From positions 496,001 through 560,000 of the forward strand of contig NZ_JALEGV010000040.1 in assembly GCF_022763245.1 (NCBI RefSeq): 64,000 nt of DNA, in the 5' to 3' direction. Shown here piece after piece: positions 9,467 to 18,696 of the stretch. Source of the DNA: Oricola sp. GTDB lineage: Bacteria; Pseudomonadota; Alphaproteobacteria; Rhizobiales; Rhizobiaceae. Position numbers and translations under genes: made by a program. Position 1 is the first letter of the stretch. Every line of letters begins with the position of its first letter. Below the pieces are notes generated by a model. That model ran no database searches. It worked only from the letters and a program-made list of their open reading frames with translations, and was not told the DNA's origin.

Positions 9467-10264
9467 TCAGTGGAAGAACCATGAGTCCCAGGCGAAGAAA
9501 CCGTATTGGCGGGAATGATGCGCCCTTTCCGGCTGCGCCCCCTCGCCTGCCGCGCCATAGGCGAAGAAGAGCGGCAGCAGGTGTTCGTCGGTCGGATGAT
9601 TCTCGGCGATGAACGGCGCGCGCGCGCGCCAGTCGAGGATCGCCTCGCGGTCTCCCTTCGCGAACTGCTCGGCAAACCACTCCGTGAACGCCTCGATCTG
9701 GCCCGGCAGTGCGGGATCGGGCTCCTGTCCACGGCGGATCGACGCGAAGATCGCGCGGAGATTGTGCGTGATGTGGCCCGAGCCGAACAGAAGCACGCCC
9801 TCCTCGCGCAACGGCGCCAGGGCCTTGCCGAGCGCGTAGTGGTAGGACGCGTCGCGGTTGGGATCGATCGACAGCTGCACGACGGGAATGTCGGCGTCCG
9901 GCCATGCGAGGATGAGCGGGTTCCAGGCGCCGTGATCATAGCCGCGCTGCGGCGCGATGCGGGGCGCCAGCCCGGCGTCGGCGAGCATCTGCGCGACACG
10001 GCCGGCGAGTTCCGGATCGCCCGGCGCGGGATAGACCTTCTCATAGAGTTCCGGCGAGAAGCCGCCGAAATCGTAGATCATGCCGGGATGCGGATCGGTG
10101 ACGACCACCGGGCCGTCGGTCTCGAAATGCGCAGAGACCATGACGATTGCCTTCGGTCGCGGCAGAAGCGATCCGAGCGAGGCGAGGAAATCATGCGCTT
10201 CGGAAGGCTCGATCACGACGTTGGGTCCGCCATGGGATACGAAGATGCTGGGAATGGCAGTCAT
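9467..10264 (-). CDS. LigB/DODA-type extradiol dioxygenase
   Basis: A 265-residue cytoplasmic protein of the class III extradiol ring-cleavage dioxygenase family (4,5-DOPA dioxygenase/YgiD-like). Metal-ligand histidines are seen in SIFVSHGGP near the N-terminus, VMVSAHFE, GYDHGAWNPL and GSGHITHNL. The ATG at 10264 is preceded by AAGGAGAA, which decides the start over an upstream in-frame ATG at 10306. In E. coli the homologue opens L-DOPA; the natural substrate here is unknown. A stand-alone position without aromatic-degradation neighbours suggests a general role. Confidence 0.88.
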   Translation of the reverse strand: MTAIPSIFVSHGGPNVVIEPSEAHDFLASLGSLLPRPKAIVMVSAHFETDGPVVVTDPHPGMIYDFGGFSPELYEKVYPAPGDPELAGRVAQMLADAGLAPRIAPQRGYDHGAWNPLILAWPDADIPVVQLSIDPNRDASYHYALGKALAPLREEGVLLFGSGHITHNLRAIFASIRRGQEPDPALPGQIEAFTEWFAEQFAKGDREAILDWRARAPFIAENHPTDEHLLPLFFAYGAAGEGAQPERAHHSRQYGFFAWDSWFFH

Positions 10265-10353
10265 TGTTGTTCTCCTTGCCGACGCACATAATCCGCCTCG
10301 CCCCACCGATCCAGTGGACAGAAAAAGACATTACGTTCAACAATGAGAAACAA

Positions 10354-10743
10354 TCAACGCACGGCGTGCTGCGGCAGCCCGTCCGAGATCTCGTAGTAGT
10401 CGCCCTTGTCGGCGACATGGATGTGTTCGGTCGCGGTGAGGCCGCTCGGCTGGTCGAAGGATCCGGCCATGATCGAGATCCGGTCGCTGTCATTCGCCTT
10501 CCAGAAGAGAAGCGATCCGCAGGTGCGACAGAAGCCGCGCTTTGCCGTGTTCGAAGCGGCATACCAGGTCAGGTTGTCCATGCCCGACGGGGCAAACTGC
10601 TCGTCTCCGCAGGCAGTCGCCGCCACGACGTGGCCGCTTTGTTTGCGGCACTGCTCGCAATGGCAATAGATCACGCCGCGGACGGGCCCGGTGACTGTGA
10701 AACTCACGGCGCCGCAGTGGCATCCGCCCGATCGTTGATCCAT
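10354..10743 (-). CDS. GFA-family (glutathione-dependent formaldehyde-activating-like) protein
   Basis: A 129-residue zinc protein of the GFA/CENP-V fold. Its cysteines follow the family pattern: GCHCGAV, YCHCEQCRKQSGH and FCRTCGS, giving a structural and a catalytic zinc site. ATG at 10743. The family includes Gfa, which speeds S-hydroxymethylglutathione formation, but most small members have no proven reaction, so only family membership is claimed. It is downstream of a strong terminator of the aroG unit and upstream of the dioxygenase gene. Confidence 0.87.
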   Translation of the reverse strand: MDQRSGGCHCGAVSFTVTGPVRGVIYCHCEQCRKQSGHVVAATACGDEQFAPSGMDNLTWYAASNTAKRGFCRTCGSLLFWKANDSDRISIMAGSFDQPSGLTATEHIHVADKGDYYEISDGLPQHAVR

Positions 10744-10763
10744 TCCGGTGTCCCCCGTCAAAC

Positions 10764-10793
10764 AAAAACGGGGACGATCATGGACCGTCCCCG
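10764..10793 (-). terminator. Rho-independent terminator of the aroG transcript
   Basis: Read leftward, an 8-bp perfect stem (CGGGGACG / CGTCCCCG, arms at 10786-10793 and 10769-10776) is followed by TTTTTG. It lies 42 bases beyond the aroG stop. Confidence 0.85.
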
Positions 10794-10834
10794 CCATTCC
10801 CAGAGCGCTTTCCGCGACACGAAGCGTCGCGAGA

Positions 10835-12217
10835 TCAGCCGTTGACCGCCAGCTTCTTCTCGCCGTTGCCGTTCCTGTCGGTCTTCAGGTTCTCGGCGAT
10901 GAGGAACGCCAGTTCCAGAGCCTGGTCGGCATTGAGGCGCGGGTCGCAATGGGTGTGATAGCGATCCTGCAGCTCGTCGGCCGAGACGGCCCGCGCACCG
11001 CCGGTGCATTCGGTCACGTTCTTGCCGGTCATCTCGACATGGATGCCGCCCGGATAGGTGCCCTCGGAGCGGTGGATCTCGAAGAACTGCTCGACCTCCG
11101 ACAGGATGCGATCGAACGGGCGCGTCTTGTAGCCGTTGGCGGTGATCGTGTTGCCATGCATGGGATCGCAGGACCAGACCACCTTCTTGCCTTCGCGCTC
11201 GACGGCGCGGATGAGGCGCGGAAGATGCTCGGCGACCTTCTCGTGACCGAAGCGCGCGATCAGCGTGATGCGACCCGCCTCGTTGGCCGGGTTGAGGATG
11301 TCGATCAGGTTGATGAGATCATCAGCCTGCAGGGACGGTCCGCATTTGAGGCCGATAGGGTTCTTGATGCCGCGGCAGTATTCGATGTGCGCGTGATCGG
11401 CCTGGCGGGTGCGGTCGCCGATCCAGATCATGTGACCCGACGTGGCGTACCAGTCGCCCGACGTGGAATCGACACGCGTCAGCGCCTCTTCGTAGCCGAG
11501 CAGCAGCGCCTCGTGGCTGGTGTAGAAATCCGTCTCGCGCAGCTTGGCGTAGTTCTCGGCCGTGATCCCGATGGAACGCATGAATTCCATGGATTCGGAA
11601 ATACGGTCGGCCATCGCCTCGTAACGCTCGCGCTGCGGGCTGTCGCCGACGAAGCCGAGCATCCAGCGATGCACGTTCTCCAGATTGGCGAAACCGCCCT
11701 GTGCGAAGGCGCGCAGCAGGTTCAGCGTCGCGGCCGACTGACGGTACGCCATTTCCTGGCGGTTCGGGTCGGGAATGCGCGAGGTCTCGTTGAACTCGAT
11801 GCCGTTGATGATGTCACCGCGATAGGACGGCAGCGTGACGCCGTCCTGGGTCTCGTTGTCCGACGAGCGCGGCTTGGCGAACTGGCCCGCGATGCGGCCG
11901 ACCTTCACGACGGGCTTGGAGCCGCCATAGGTCAGCACGACCGCCATCTGCAGGAAGGCGCGGAAGAAATCGCGGATCGTGTCGGCGCCGTGTTCGGCGA
12001 AGCTCTCGGCGCAATCACCGCCCTGGAGCAGAAAACTCTTGCCCTCGCTGACGTCCGCCAGCTGCTTCTTGAGCGCCCGCGCCTCGCCTGCAAAAACGAG
12101 CGGCGGATAGGTGCGCAGACGGGCCTCGACCTCTTCCAGGACCTGCTGGTCCGGATAGGTCGGGACCTGCAGGATGGGTTTTGCTCTCCAACTCTCAGGG
12201 GTCCACGTCTGTGCCAT
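10835..12217 (-). CDS. aroG: 3-deoxy-7-phosphoheptulonate synthase, class II
   Basis: Condenses phosphoenolpyruvate and erythrose 4-phosphate, the first step of the shikimate pathway. The 460-residue length and motifs such as [25 protein letters not shown] and CDPMHGNT identify the class II (plant/AroA-II) enzyme rather than the E. coli type. ATG at 12217; an in-frame ATG at 12310 would add a basic tail not seen in the family. Monocistronic with its own terminator. It makes the pathway's intermediates, whereas the genes at 55-63 kb degrade them. Confidence 0.96.
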   Translation of the reverse strand: MAQTWTPESWRAKPILQVPTYPDQQVLEEVEARLRTYPPLVFAGEARALKKQLADVSEGKSFLLQGGDCAESFAEHGADTIRDFFRAFLQMAVVLTYGGSKPVVKVGRIAGQFAKPRSSDNETQDGVTLPSYRGDIINGIEFNETSRIPDPNRQEMAYRQSAATLNLLRAFAQGGFANLENVHRWMLGFVGDSPQRERYEAMADRISESMEFMRSIGITAENYAKLRETDFYTSHEALLLGYEEALTRVDSTSGDWYATSGHMIWIGDRTRQADHAHIEYCRGIKNPIGLKCGPSLQADDLINLIDILNPANEAGRITLIARFGHEKVAEHLPRLIRAVEREGKKVVWSCDPMHGNTITANGYKTRPFDRILSEVEQFFEIHRSEGTYPGGIHVEMTGKNVTECTGGARAVSADELQDRYHTHCDPRLNADQALELAFLIAENLKTDRNGNGEKKLAVNG

Positions 12218-12352
12218 TGTCGTTACTCGCGTTTGCTTTGCAGGTTCAAAAGACGGAGCGGCATATTGTCCTCTCAAGCCGACCGTCGCGCCCCTATACG
12301 GGAAACCCACTTGTGTTTCCAGCCCGCACGACGCCGGCCGGGGCCGGAGAAA

Positions 12353-12994
12353 CTAGGGAAGTTCCCGAAAGGCAACACCATGTGCCTCGAGCGCCTCGTC
12401 GAACATGGTCGCTTCGTCCTCGCGCAGCGTGACGGCGCGCATGTAGCGGGGCGCGTGCCGGTCGCGAATGACCGGCGTGTCGTCGAAGGCATGCGTGTCG
12501 GCGATGAAGCTCCGGACGGCCTCGCGCCCATACTCGTAGAGATAGCCTTGCAGCACGGCGTCGAGATAGCTCTGCAGGATCGCATGGCCCGTGTCCGGCG
12601 CGACTTCCTGCTTGCCCTCGTAGATGTAGACCGGCAGGTCGAGCGCGAGGTCGGTTGCGACCGAGAGCGCGGCCGGATCGACAACACGGCGGTGATAATT
12701 GAACTCGCGTTCGTCCAGCGCCGGCAGGTTTTCGATCCGGTCGAAGACGAGCAGGCCCGGCAACAGATGCCCGGCTTCGCGCTCCGCCTTGACGCTCAGA
12801 AGCGAGATCGGATTGTCGACACGCTGCGGCCGTCCCTGCCAATGCCGGCGCCATCCGCGCACATGCGCACGCACGGCGCCGTAGGTCTGGGTGCGATGGG
12901 TGTCACGATTGACGAGCGATCCGTAGCCGAAATAGGCAAAGACCTCGCCTCGGGCCGCAGCGCGGAACATCTCTTCAAGTTGATCGGGGCTCAT
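12353..12994 (-). CDS. Gamma-glutamylcyclotransferase-like protein
   Basis: A 213-residue protein whose N-terminus FAYFGYGSLVNRDTH is the YGSL substrate-binding loop of the gamma-glutamylcyclotransferase/AIG2 fold. A central acidic LDEREFNYHRRVV segment supplies the expected glutamate. Members release 5-oxoproline from gamma-glutamyl peptides; the closeness of glutathione reductase (13060-14451) is compatible with glutathione turnover, but that is inference. The C-terminal 60 residues, about ADTHAFDDTPVIRDRHAPRY, are less typical. Confidence 0.8.
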   Translation of the reverse strand: MSPDQLEEMFRAAARGEVFAYFGYGSLVNRDTHRTQTYGAVRAHVRGWRRHWQGRPQRVDNPISLLSVKAEREAGHLLPGLLVFDRIENLPALDEREFNYHRRVVDPAALSVATDLALDLPVYIYEGKQEVAPDTGHAILQSYLDAVLQGYLYEYGREAVRSFIADTHAFDDTPVIRDRHAPRYMRAVTLREDEATMFDEALEAHGVAFRELP

Positions 12995-13059
12995 GGCAGT
13001 GTGTCGAAACCTTCCAGCCTCACAGATAGGGCCTCCACCGAGCCCCGTTCAAGGACCCG

Positions 13060-14451
13060 TCAGTCGATCCGCGCGCCGTCTTTGACCCGGTAGGTCGGCG
13101 CATACATGGTGACGAGCTCTTCCGCCGCCGTCGGATGCACCGCCATCGTGGCGTCGAAATCATCCTTGGTGCAGCGCGCCTTCAGGGAAATGCCGAGCAA
13201 CTGCGCCATCTCGCCGGCTCCGGGGCCGATGATGTGGGCGCCTACGACGACCCTGCTTTCGGCATCGACGATCAGCTTCATCAGCATCTTCTCGTCACGA
13301 CCCGGCAGGATGTTGTGCATCGGCCGAAAACTCGCGCGGTAGACCTCCAGCTCGGCATATTTGTGCGCCGCCTGCGCTTCGGTCAGCCCCACCGTGCCGA
13401 TCTCCGGCTGCGAGAAGACCGCCGTCGCGATCGTGTCGTAGTCCGGTTCGGTCGGATTATCCTTGAATGCGGTTTCCAGGAAGCACATGGCCTCGTGAAT
13501 GGCGACCGGCGTCAATTGCATGCGGTTGGTGACGTCACCGACGGCCCAGATGTTGCCGGCGCTGCTGCGCGACCAAGCGTCGACCGTGATCGCGCCACGC
13601 GAATCCGTCTCCACGCCGGCGTGATCCAGGCCCAGCCCTTCGGTGTTGGGCACGCGACCGAGCGCCAGCAGGATCTGATCGGCGGCGAGCGCCTCGCCGC
13701 CCGACAGATGCGCGTTCAGCCCGCCGTCGGGCCGCTTTTCGACCTTGTCGAGCACCTGGTGGCAGATCACCTTGATGCCCTTGGCGATCATCGTTTCCTG
13801 CAGGTGGTCACGCAGGTCCTCGTCGAAGCCGCCGAGAATCTTCTGGCCGCGATAGACCAGTGTCGTATCGGCGCCGAGGCCGTGGAAGATGTTGGCGAAT
13901 TCGACGGCGATGTAGCCGCCGCCCTCGACCACCACCGCCTTGGGGAATTCCTTCAGATGGAAGGCCCCGTTGGAGGTGATGCAATGTTCGTGACCCGGCA
14001 GCGAAGCGTGCAGGTTCGGCCGGCCGCCGACGGCGATCAGGATCTGGTCGGCTGTGACCGTCTCGCCGGTCGCCTCCAGCAGGATCTCGTGTCTGGACAC
14101 CAGCCGGGCGCGGGTCTCGTGGATCGTCACGCCGTTGTTTTCCAGCCCCTTGCGGTAGAGACCTTCGAGGCGGGCGATCTCCTTGTCCTTGGCGTCGATC
14201 AGGGTCGGCCAGTCAAAGGCGGTTTCGCCGACCGTCCAGCCATAGCCGGGCGCGTCCTCGAAATGCTCGGAATATTGCGACGCGTAGACGAAGAGCTTTT
14301 TCGGGACGCAACCGCGGATCACGCAGGTGCCGCCCATGCGGTATTCCTCGGCGAGTCCGACCCGCTTGCCCATGGCCCCGGCCAGACGCGCGGCGCGCAC
14401 GCCGCCGGACCCGCCGCCGATGACAAAGAGATCGTAGTCGAATTGCGTCAT
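13060..14451 (-). CDS. gor: Glutathione-disulfide reductase
   Basis: A 463-residue NADPH- and FAD-dependent enzyme that keeps glutathione reduced. The FAD-binding FVIGGGSGGVRAARLAG opens the protein. The redox-active pair is Cys43 and Cys48 in GGTCVIRGCVPKKL. The NADPH site has VEGGGYIAVEFA, and the C-terminal interface has the conserved VHPTAAEE with the proton-relay histidine. ATG at 14451. In this order (rpiA, DUF2059 gene, gor) the genes form a block common in Hyphomicrobiales, though a terminator precedes gor here. Confidence 0.97.
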   Translation of the reverse strand: MTQFDYDLFVIGGGSGGVRAARLAGAMGKRVGLAEEYRMGGTCVIRGCVPKKLFVYASQYSEHFEDAPGYGWTVGETAFDWPTLIDAKDKEIARLEGLYRKGLENNGVTIHETRARLVSRHEILLEATGETVTADQILIAVGGRPNLHASLPGHEHCITSNGAFHLKEFPKAVVVEGGGYIAVEFANIFHGLGADTTLVYRGQKILGGFDEDLRDHLQETMIAKGIKVICHQVLDKVEKRPDGGLNAHLSGGEALAADQILLALGRVPNTEGLGLDHAGVETDSRGAITVDAWSRSSAGNIWAVGDVTNRMQLTPVAIHEAMCFLETAFKDNPTEPDYDTIATAVFSQPEIGTVGLTEAQAAHKYAELEVYRASFRPMHNILPGRDEKMLMKLIVDAESRVVVGAHIIGPGAGEMAQLLGISLKARCTKDDFDATMAVHPTAAEELVTMYAPTYRVKDGARID

Positions 14452-14512
14452 AGGTTCACTCCGCTGGCTTTCGCGCGCCTCTGTTTCGGCCCGCTTAGGA
14501 CATGCCGCTGAA

Positions 14513-14544
14513 AGACGAAAGGCCCGGCGCGGGCGCCAGGCCTT
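14513..14544 (-). terminator. Terminator between the DUF2059 gene and gor
   Basis: Read leftward, arms AAGGCC and GGCCTT flank an inner GGCG/CGCC stem, followed by TTCGTCTTT. It would end or attenuate the rpiA-DUF2059 message before gor. Confidence 0.7.
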
Positions 14545-14566
14545 CAAATCATCGTGCGATGATCGA

Positions 14567-15127
14567 TCAGTTCTGCGTTTCTTGGGCCTTGTTCTCGTCG
14601 CCAGACGGCGCCGGAGCGTCGGTGTTCGCCCGCAGACCGGCAGACTGCAGTTCCTTGCTCACATTCGACAGAAGATCGCGTTCGATGCCGTTCTTCCAGA
14701 CGGCCGCACTCTTGGCGATCTCGCGCGCGGCGATCGGGCCGTTCGTCAGGAGCTTCTGGCCGGCCTCGGAATTGTAGAAACTGGCGATCGACGTGAGTTC
14801 TTCCTCGGTGAACGCCGCTGCATAGATCGACGCGGCCTCCTTCTCGAGGTCCGCCCGGTTTGCCACCAGAGCGAAGGTCTGCTCGTCGACGATCTTGGTG
14901 ATCTCGGCTTCCAGATCCAGATTGCTGGCGATGAGCCGCGTCTTCAGCGCCTCGGCGGCGTTGAGGAGCACCAGATCATACGGATCAGTCGCCTGGGTGG
15001 CGCTCAGCGCGTCACGCGCGGCGGCGAGGTGCGATTCGGTGAAGTCCTGCGCCATCGCCGGCACAGCCGAAACGAGCAGCAGTCCGGCAACCGCGTTGCG
15101 AAGAATTTTGGCTGGTTGAAATGTCAT
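14567..15127 (-). CDS. DUF2059 exported protein
   Basis: A 186-residue protein with a classical signal peptide (KILRNAVAGLLLVSAVPAMA, cleavage before QDF) and a helical DUF2059 domain containing FTEEELTSIASFYNSEAGQKL. The domain is found in periplasmic proteins of proteobacteria, often beside rpiA and gor, but its role is unknown. The C-terminal tail is acidic and low in complexity. ATG at 15127; 67 bp separate it from the upstream rpiA, consistent with one transcript. Confidence 0.87.
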   Translation of the reverse strand: MTFQPAKILRNAVAGLLLVSAVPAMAQDFTESHLAAARDALSATQATDPYDLVLLNAAEALKTRLIASNLDLEAEITKIVDEQTFALVANRADLEKEAASIYAAAFTEEELTSIASFYNSEAGQKLLTNGPIAAREIAKSAAVWKNGIERDLLSNVSKELQSAGLRANTDAPAPSGDENKAQETQN

Positions 15128-15194
15128 CTTTCCTGTCAACTCCGAGTTCCCAAACCTGTTCAAAGTCCCGACCGCAGCCTGCGTCTTCCCGACA

Positions 15195-15896
15195 TCAGGC
15201 TTTCGGCGCCTCGAGCACACGGACGGACTCGCTTCCCGCGACGATTGCGAGCGAGGTCATGCCGATGAACATGCCATGCTCGACGACGCCGGGTATCGCA
15301 TGCAACGCGTCCGACAAAGCCTTTGGGTCCGAAATATGGCCGAAAGATGCGTCGAGAATGATGTGTCCCCCGTCCGTTTCGAAAGGCTGACCGTCGCGCA
15401 CCCGCAAACGCGCCTCCCCCGACAGGCCGAGCGCCGCATAGGCGTCCTCGATGTTGCGGCGCGTGGCTTCAAGGCCGAAGGGATTGACCTCGATTGGCAG
15501 GGGAAAGGTGCCGAGGGCCGGCACGAGCTTGCTCTCGTCGGCGATCACGATGAACTTCGCCGCGGCATGCGCGACGATCTTCTCGCGCAGCAGCGCGCCG
15601 CCGCCGCCCTTGGTGAGATTGAGGTTCGGATCGATCTCGTCCGCGCCGTCGATGCACAGGTCGAGGCGCGGCGCCTCGTCGAGCGCTGTCAGAGGCACGC
15701 CCAGTTCCAGGCACAGCCGCGCGGTCTGCTCGGATGTCGGCACGCCGACCACCCGCAGCCCCTCACCCACGCGCTCTGCGAGCAGCTGGATGAATGCGTT
15801 GGCGGTGCTGCCGGTGCCGATGCCGAGCTTCATGCCGTCTTCGACATGGGACAGCGCGGCGCGGGCTGCGGCGATTTTCAGTTCGTCCTGGGACAT
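15195..15896 (-). CDS. rpiA: Ribose-5-phosphate isomerase A
   Basis: Interconverts ribose 5-phosphate and ribulose 5-phosphate in the pentose phosphate pathway. The 233-residue protein shows [22 protein letters not shown] (catalytic Asp/Glu) and [12 protein letters not shown], all hallmarks of RpiA. ATG at 15896. It is transcribed away from gph, with about 155 bp between the two starts, and precedes the DUF2059 gene. Confidence 0.97.
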   Translation of the reverse strand: MSQDELKIAAARAALSHVEDGMKLGIGTGSTANAFIQLLAERVGEGLRVVGVPTSEQTARLCLELGVPLTALDEAPRLDLCIDGADEIDPNLNLTKGGGGALLREKIVAHAAAKFIVIADESKLVPALGTFPLPIEVNPFGLEATRRNIEDAYAALGLSGEARLRVRDGQPFETDGGHIILDASFGHISDPKALSDALHAIPGVVEHGMFIGMTSLAIVAGSESVRVLEAPKA

Positions 15897-16051
15897 ATGC
15901 GATGGTTTCCGATTTTTCGGGGACCGGTTATCACGCCGCCGCCGTCGCGCCAACCGGCAATAGGACGGTCGGGCGCAATCGCATTGCAACGCATCGGCCC
16001 GGCCGCTATGCGATCGTCAGACCACGAACGCGGATCGAAAGAAGCCCCGAC

Positions 16052-16741
16052 ATGAAACCGCCAATCATCGTCTTCGACCTCGACGGAACCCTGATCGACA
16101 CGGCGCCCGACCTGCTGGACGCGATGAACCATGCGCTGACGCTGGCCGGTCTCGACCCGGTGGTCGACGACGGCTTTCGCCAGCATGTCGGCAAGGGCGC
16201 GCGCTACATGCTGGAACAGGCCCATGCCTCGGCCGGCCACACGCCGGCGCCGGAAGAACTCGACGTGATGATGGCCAACTTCCTCGACCATTACGGCGCG
16301 AACATGCCCGGGCGGTCGCGGCCCTACGAGGGCGTGCTCGACACGATCGAGGCCTTTCGCAGCGAGGGCTATCTCGCCGCCGTCTGCACGAACAAGATTG
16401 AAGTGAACGCCTTGCGGCTGCTCAAGTCGCTCGGGATCGACACGCTGTTCGCCGCCATCTGCGGACAGGACACGTTTCCGGTCCGCAAACCGGACCCGGC
16501 GCACCTTACCGGAACGATCGACATGGCGGGCGGCGACGTCGGCCGGGCGATCATGGTCGGCGACAGCGAGACCGACATCCGGACCGCGCAGAATGCGGGC
16601 ATACCGGTCGTCGCGGTCGATTTCGGCTATACCGACCAGCATGTCTCCACCTTCGGTCCCGACACCGTGATTTCGCACTACCGGGCCCTCCATCCGGCGC
16701 TTGCGCGAGAACTGCTCGACCGGGGAAATCCTTCCAGTTGA
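16052..16741 (+). CDS. gph: Phosphoglycolate phosphatase
   Basis: A 229-residue HAD-superfamily hydrolase. Motif I is FDLDGTLIDT with the nucleophile Asp, motif II CTNK, and motifs III/IV KPDPAH and GDSETD. The alpha-helical cap (residues about 16-85) and the position divergent from rpiA support Gph over other HAD phosphatases; it clears 2-phosphoglycolate arising from DNA repair or oxygenation. ATG at 16052. Its stop lies 45 bases before tRNA-Val. Confidence 0.9.
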   Translation: MKPPIIVFDLDGTLIDTAPDLLDAMNHALTLAGLDPVVDDGFRQHVGKGARYMLEQAHASAGHTPAPEELDVMMANFLDHYGANMPGRSRPYEGVLDTIEAFRSEGYLAAVCTNKIEVNALRLLKSLGIDTLFAAICGQDTFPVRKPDPAHLTGTIDMAGGDVGRAIMVGDSETDIRTAQNAGIPVVAVDFGYTDQHVSTFGPDTVISHYRALHPALARELLDRGNPSS

Positions 16742-16786
16742 CTTTCCGCGACAGCGCGGCCTATATCCGCGCTTCCGATACGGATC

Positions 16787-16861
16787 GGGCGATTAGCTCA
16801 GCGGGAGAGCACTGCCTTCACACGGCAGGGGTCGCTGGTTCAATCCCAGCATCGCCCACCA
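16787..16861 (+). tRNA. tRNA-Val (CAC)
   Basis: A full cloverleaf of 75 bases. The acceptor GGGCGAT pairs with ATCGCCC, the anticodon arm is CTGCC-TTCACAC-GGCAG with anticodon CAC, the T-loop reads GGTTCAATCCC, and the 3' CCA is encoded. A T-rich tract follows immediately and may end transcription. Confidence 0.97.
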
Positions 16862-17263
16862 TTTTCTCTTTTGATTTCAATGACTTATTTCCGCACCCCT
16901 TCCTGGAGAACGAATTTCCTTGCAAAGATCTGCAGGAGCGCTGCCGGAAACTGTACGCATCCCCCGTACAAGGCCCGTACAGACTGCTTCTGAGATTCGG
17001 CTCTCAGTCGCCTTGGGCAGTGTCCACCAAGCGATTTTCGAGAGCGGATTTGCAGGCCGTTAGCCGATTGGCTGACGCTCGTTTTCGAGATAGCCGCGGT
17101 TCTGGCCGACACGCGCGTTCGACTCAGTGCCTCGCCGCTTCGCTGGTTTCACCGCCGGGCCCGCGGTAGGCGCTACCACCATACCTGCAAGCCCATTACG
17201 CGCCCTGCGTGGAAGATTCGCACTCCTGAGACCCAAAACAAGTCGAAGACAATCTTCGGGCGA
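16862..17263. other. Gene-free stretch downstream of tRNA-Val
   Basis: About 400 bp without a convincing gene. A short direct repeat containing CCCGTACA is seen near 16966-16982. No integrase fragment or second copy of the tRNA 3' end was found. Confidence 0.5.
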
Positions 17264-18154
17264 CTAGAGCCCCTGAACCAGAACGTCGCGCAACACGATT
17301 TCGCAATTCGGTCCACATGAATATCGATAGTACTGAATCGTGTCTTCGATACGCTTGTTGTACCTGCTCCAGATCTGACCGGCCGCTACCGTTCCCCCGG
17401 GAGGCACGTTTCCGCATGTACGACCACCACTTGTAGCGCCGGCAACATAGGTCTCGATTTCAGTCAGCTCATCGCCCAGATCCGTGAACAACTCCCCGTC
17501 GTCATCTACGCAGAATTCGGCCGGACTGTTGGACGCGTTCATGACGCTGAATTCAACACCCACCCTTGATGAGCTTCTCCTGTACGCACGCCCGAACGAC
17601 AAGACGAACGGACCTGTTTTGACGGCTTCACTCGACGATATCTCCGGTCCACTCTTCGAGATGGCGTCTACAACGATCCGGCCGCCCGTCGAGGTGCCCT
17701 CCATTGCCACATCACTCAATTGCGACTGCAATTCAGCAACCTGTTCCTCAAGCCCCGTGACCTTTGCTCTCAGGTCGTCCAACGCCTCCATGTCTGCGCC
17801 CAGCGCGCTTTCACCCGCAGGTCCTTGCGGGCCTTCTGGCCCTCGCGCACCTGTAGGTCCGCGCGGCCCCGCCGGCCCTTGCGGGCCGGCGATGCCGAGC
17901 AAGTTCTCATTCTGAAGGCTCAAAATGACCTGATCGACGACACGATCGTAGTCCACTTCAACGACTTCGGAACGGCCCTGCGAGATCGACGCGACCTGGT
18001 CTCTTACTACAGCAAGTTCCTTCTGGGTCGCACCACCAAACTTGGAGACAAGGTAACTGAAGTCGTCCGGTGCAAGGAAAACGGCGACCGCTCCAAGAAC
18101 AGAAACCCCGACACCCCCAAACAGCGCCGAAACCAAATTACTTTGTTGCGACAT
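17264..18154 (-). CDS. Membrane-anchored collagen-like protein
   Basis: A 296-residue protein. Residues about 7-28 form one membrane segment (LVSALFGGVGVSVLGAVAVF). A polar region with coiled-coil character follows, then ten uninterrupted Gly-X-Y triplets at 87-116 with proline at most X positions. Residues 121-148 are a leucine heptad coiled coil, and a C-terminal globular domain of about 140 residues carries several cysteines (FCVDDD, RTCGN, YSCGPNCEIV). The ATG at 18154 follows GGGAGGACG. Coiled coils on both sides of a short collagen stretch are the usual way to register a trimer. No known bacterial collagen-like adhesin is recognised, and the C-terminal domain is unassigned. Its A/T-richer codons and position beside a tRNA suggest transfer. 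Confidence 0.75.
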   Translation of the reverse strand: MSQQSNLVSALFGGVGVSVLGAVAVFLAPDDFSYLVSKFGGATQKELAVVRDQVASISQGRSEVVEVDYDRVVDQVILSLQNENLLGIAGPQGPAGPRGPTGARGPEGPQGPAGESALGADMEALDDLRAKVTGLEEQVAELQSQLSDVAMEGTSTGGRIVVDAISKSGPEISSSEAVKTGPFVLSFGRAYRRSSSRVGVEFSVMNASNSPAEFCVDDDGELFTDLGDELTEIETYVAGATSGGRTCGNVPPGGTVAAGQIWSRYNKRIEDTIQYYRYSCGPNCEIVLRDVLVQGL

Positions 18155-18696
18155 GCAGCTTCGTCCTCCCTTGAACGCTGAACGACGGTTCAAACGTGCT
18201 ACCTGATCTTGGCAAACCATCGTTCGAAAGCAAAGCCCGAAGCGAACGGGTGGTAGAACATTAGAGCTCTCCGAAAACACTGTATCCGCTTCAATCGACA
18301 CACAATCTGAATTCATGCGGAATTGTCAGAAGCCAGTGCGAGTTCAATCATCAGATCGCATGAACTGCAAAGCGCGGATTAGGAATGCTCGTCGCCGTGC
18401 TCACTACAACTAACATCCATTTTCCCACGGAAGCATCGCGTAGGCCGAGGCCTCCACCTGTCTAACCAGGGCGAGAGTGAAGATGCGGTCCCGGATTCTC
18501 CCACCATTATCCCTTCCAGAATTGACCCCGCCTGATGCCCGCACGGCCTCCCCGACCGTGTGTCGAAGGTTCGGCATTCGACGGGGCTAAACCTTTCGTT
18601 AGCCCTGAATGTCGAGGAAATTCGCGTTCAGGTGGAATTTAACGAAAAGGCCAGCAATCGCGGCCCACAAAGACGGCGTTTGTCGGAGATGGGTTC
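18155..18696. other. Long gene-free stretch between the collagen-like gene and the Amt fusion
   Basis: About 540 bp of comparatively A/T-rich DNA without a credible open frame. It must contain both divergent promoters. The only structure recognised is the inverted repeat at 18584-18605. Confidence 0.5.
18584..18605. promoter_or_regulatory. Inverted repeat upstream of the Amt-GGDEF-EAL gene
   Basis: Arms GGGCTAA and TTAGCCC (7 bp, perfect) flank an 8-base loop, about 90 bases before the start codon at 18697. It may be an operator or a leader hairpin; there is no T-run, so a terminator is unlikely. Confidence 0.35.

Noticed and set aside
10748-13093. A 781-codon open frame on the plus strand
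   Set aside because: It runs antisense through aroG and the gamma-glutamylcyclotransferase gene. It lacks domains and is rich in Arg/Asp/Val, as expected for the reverse of G/C-rich coding DNA.
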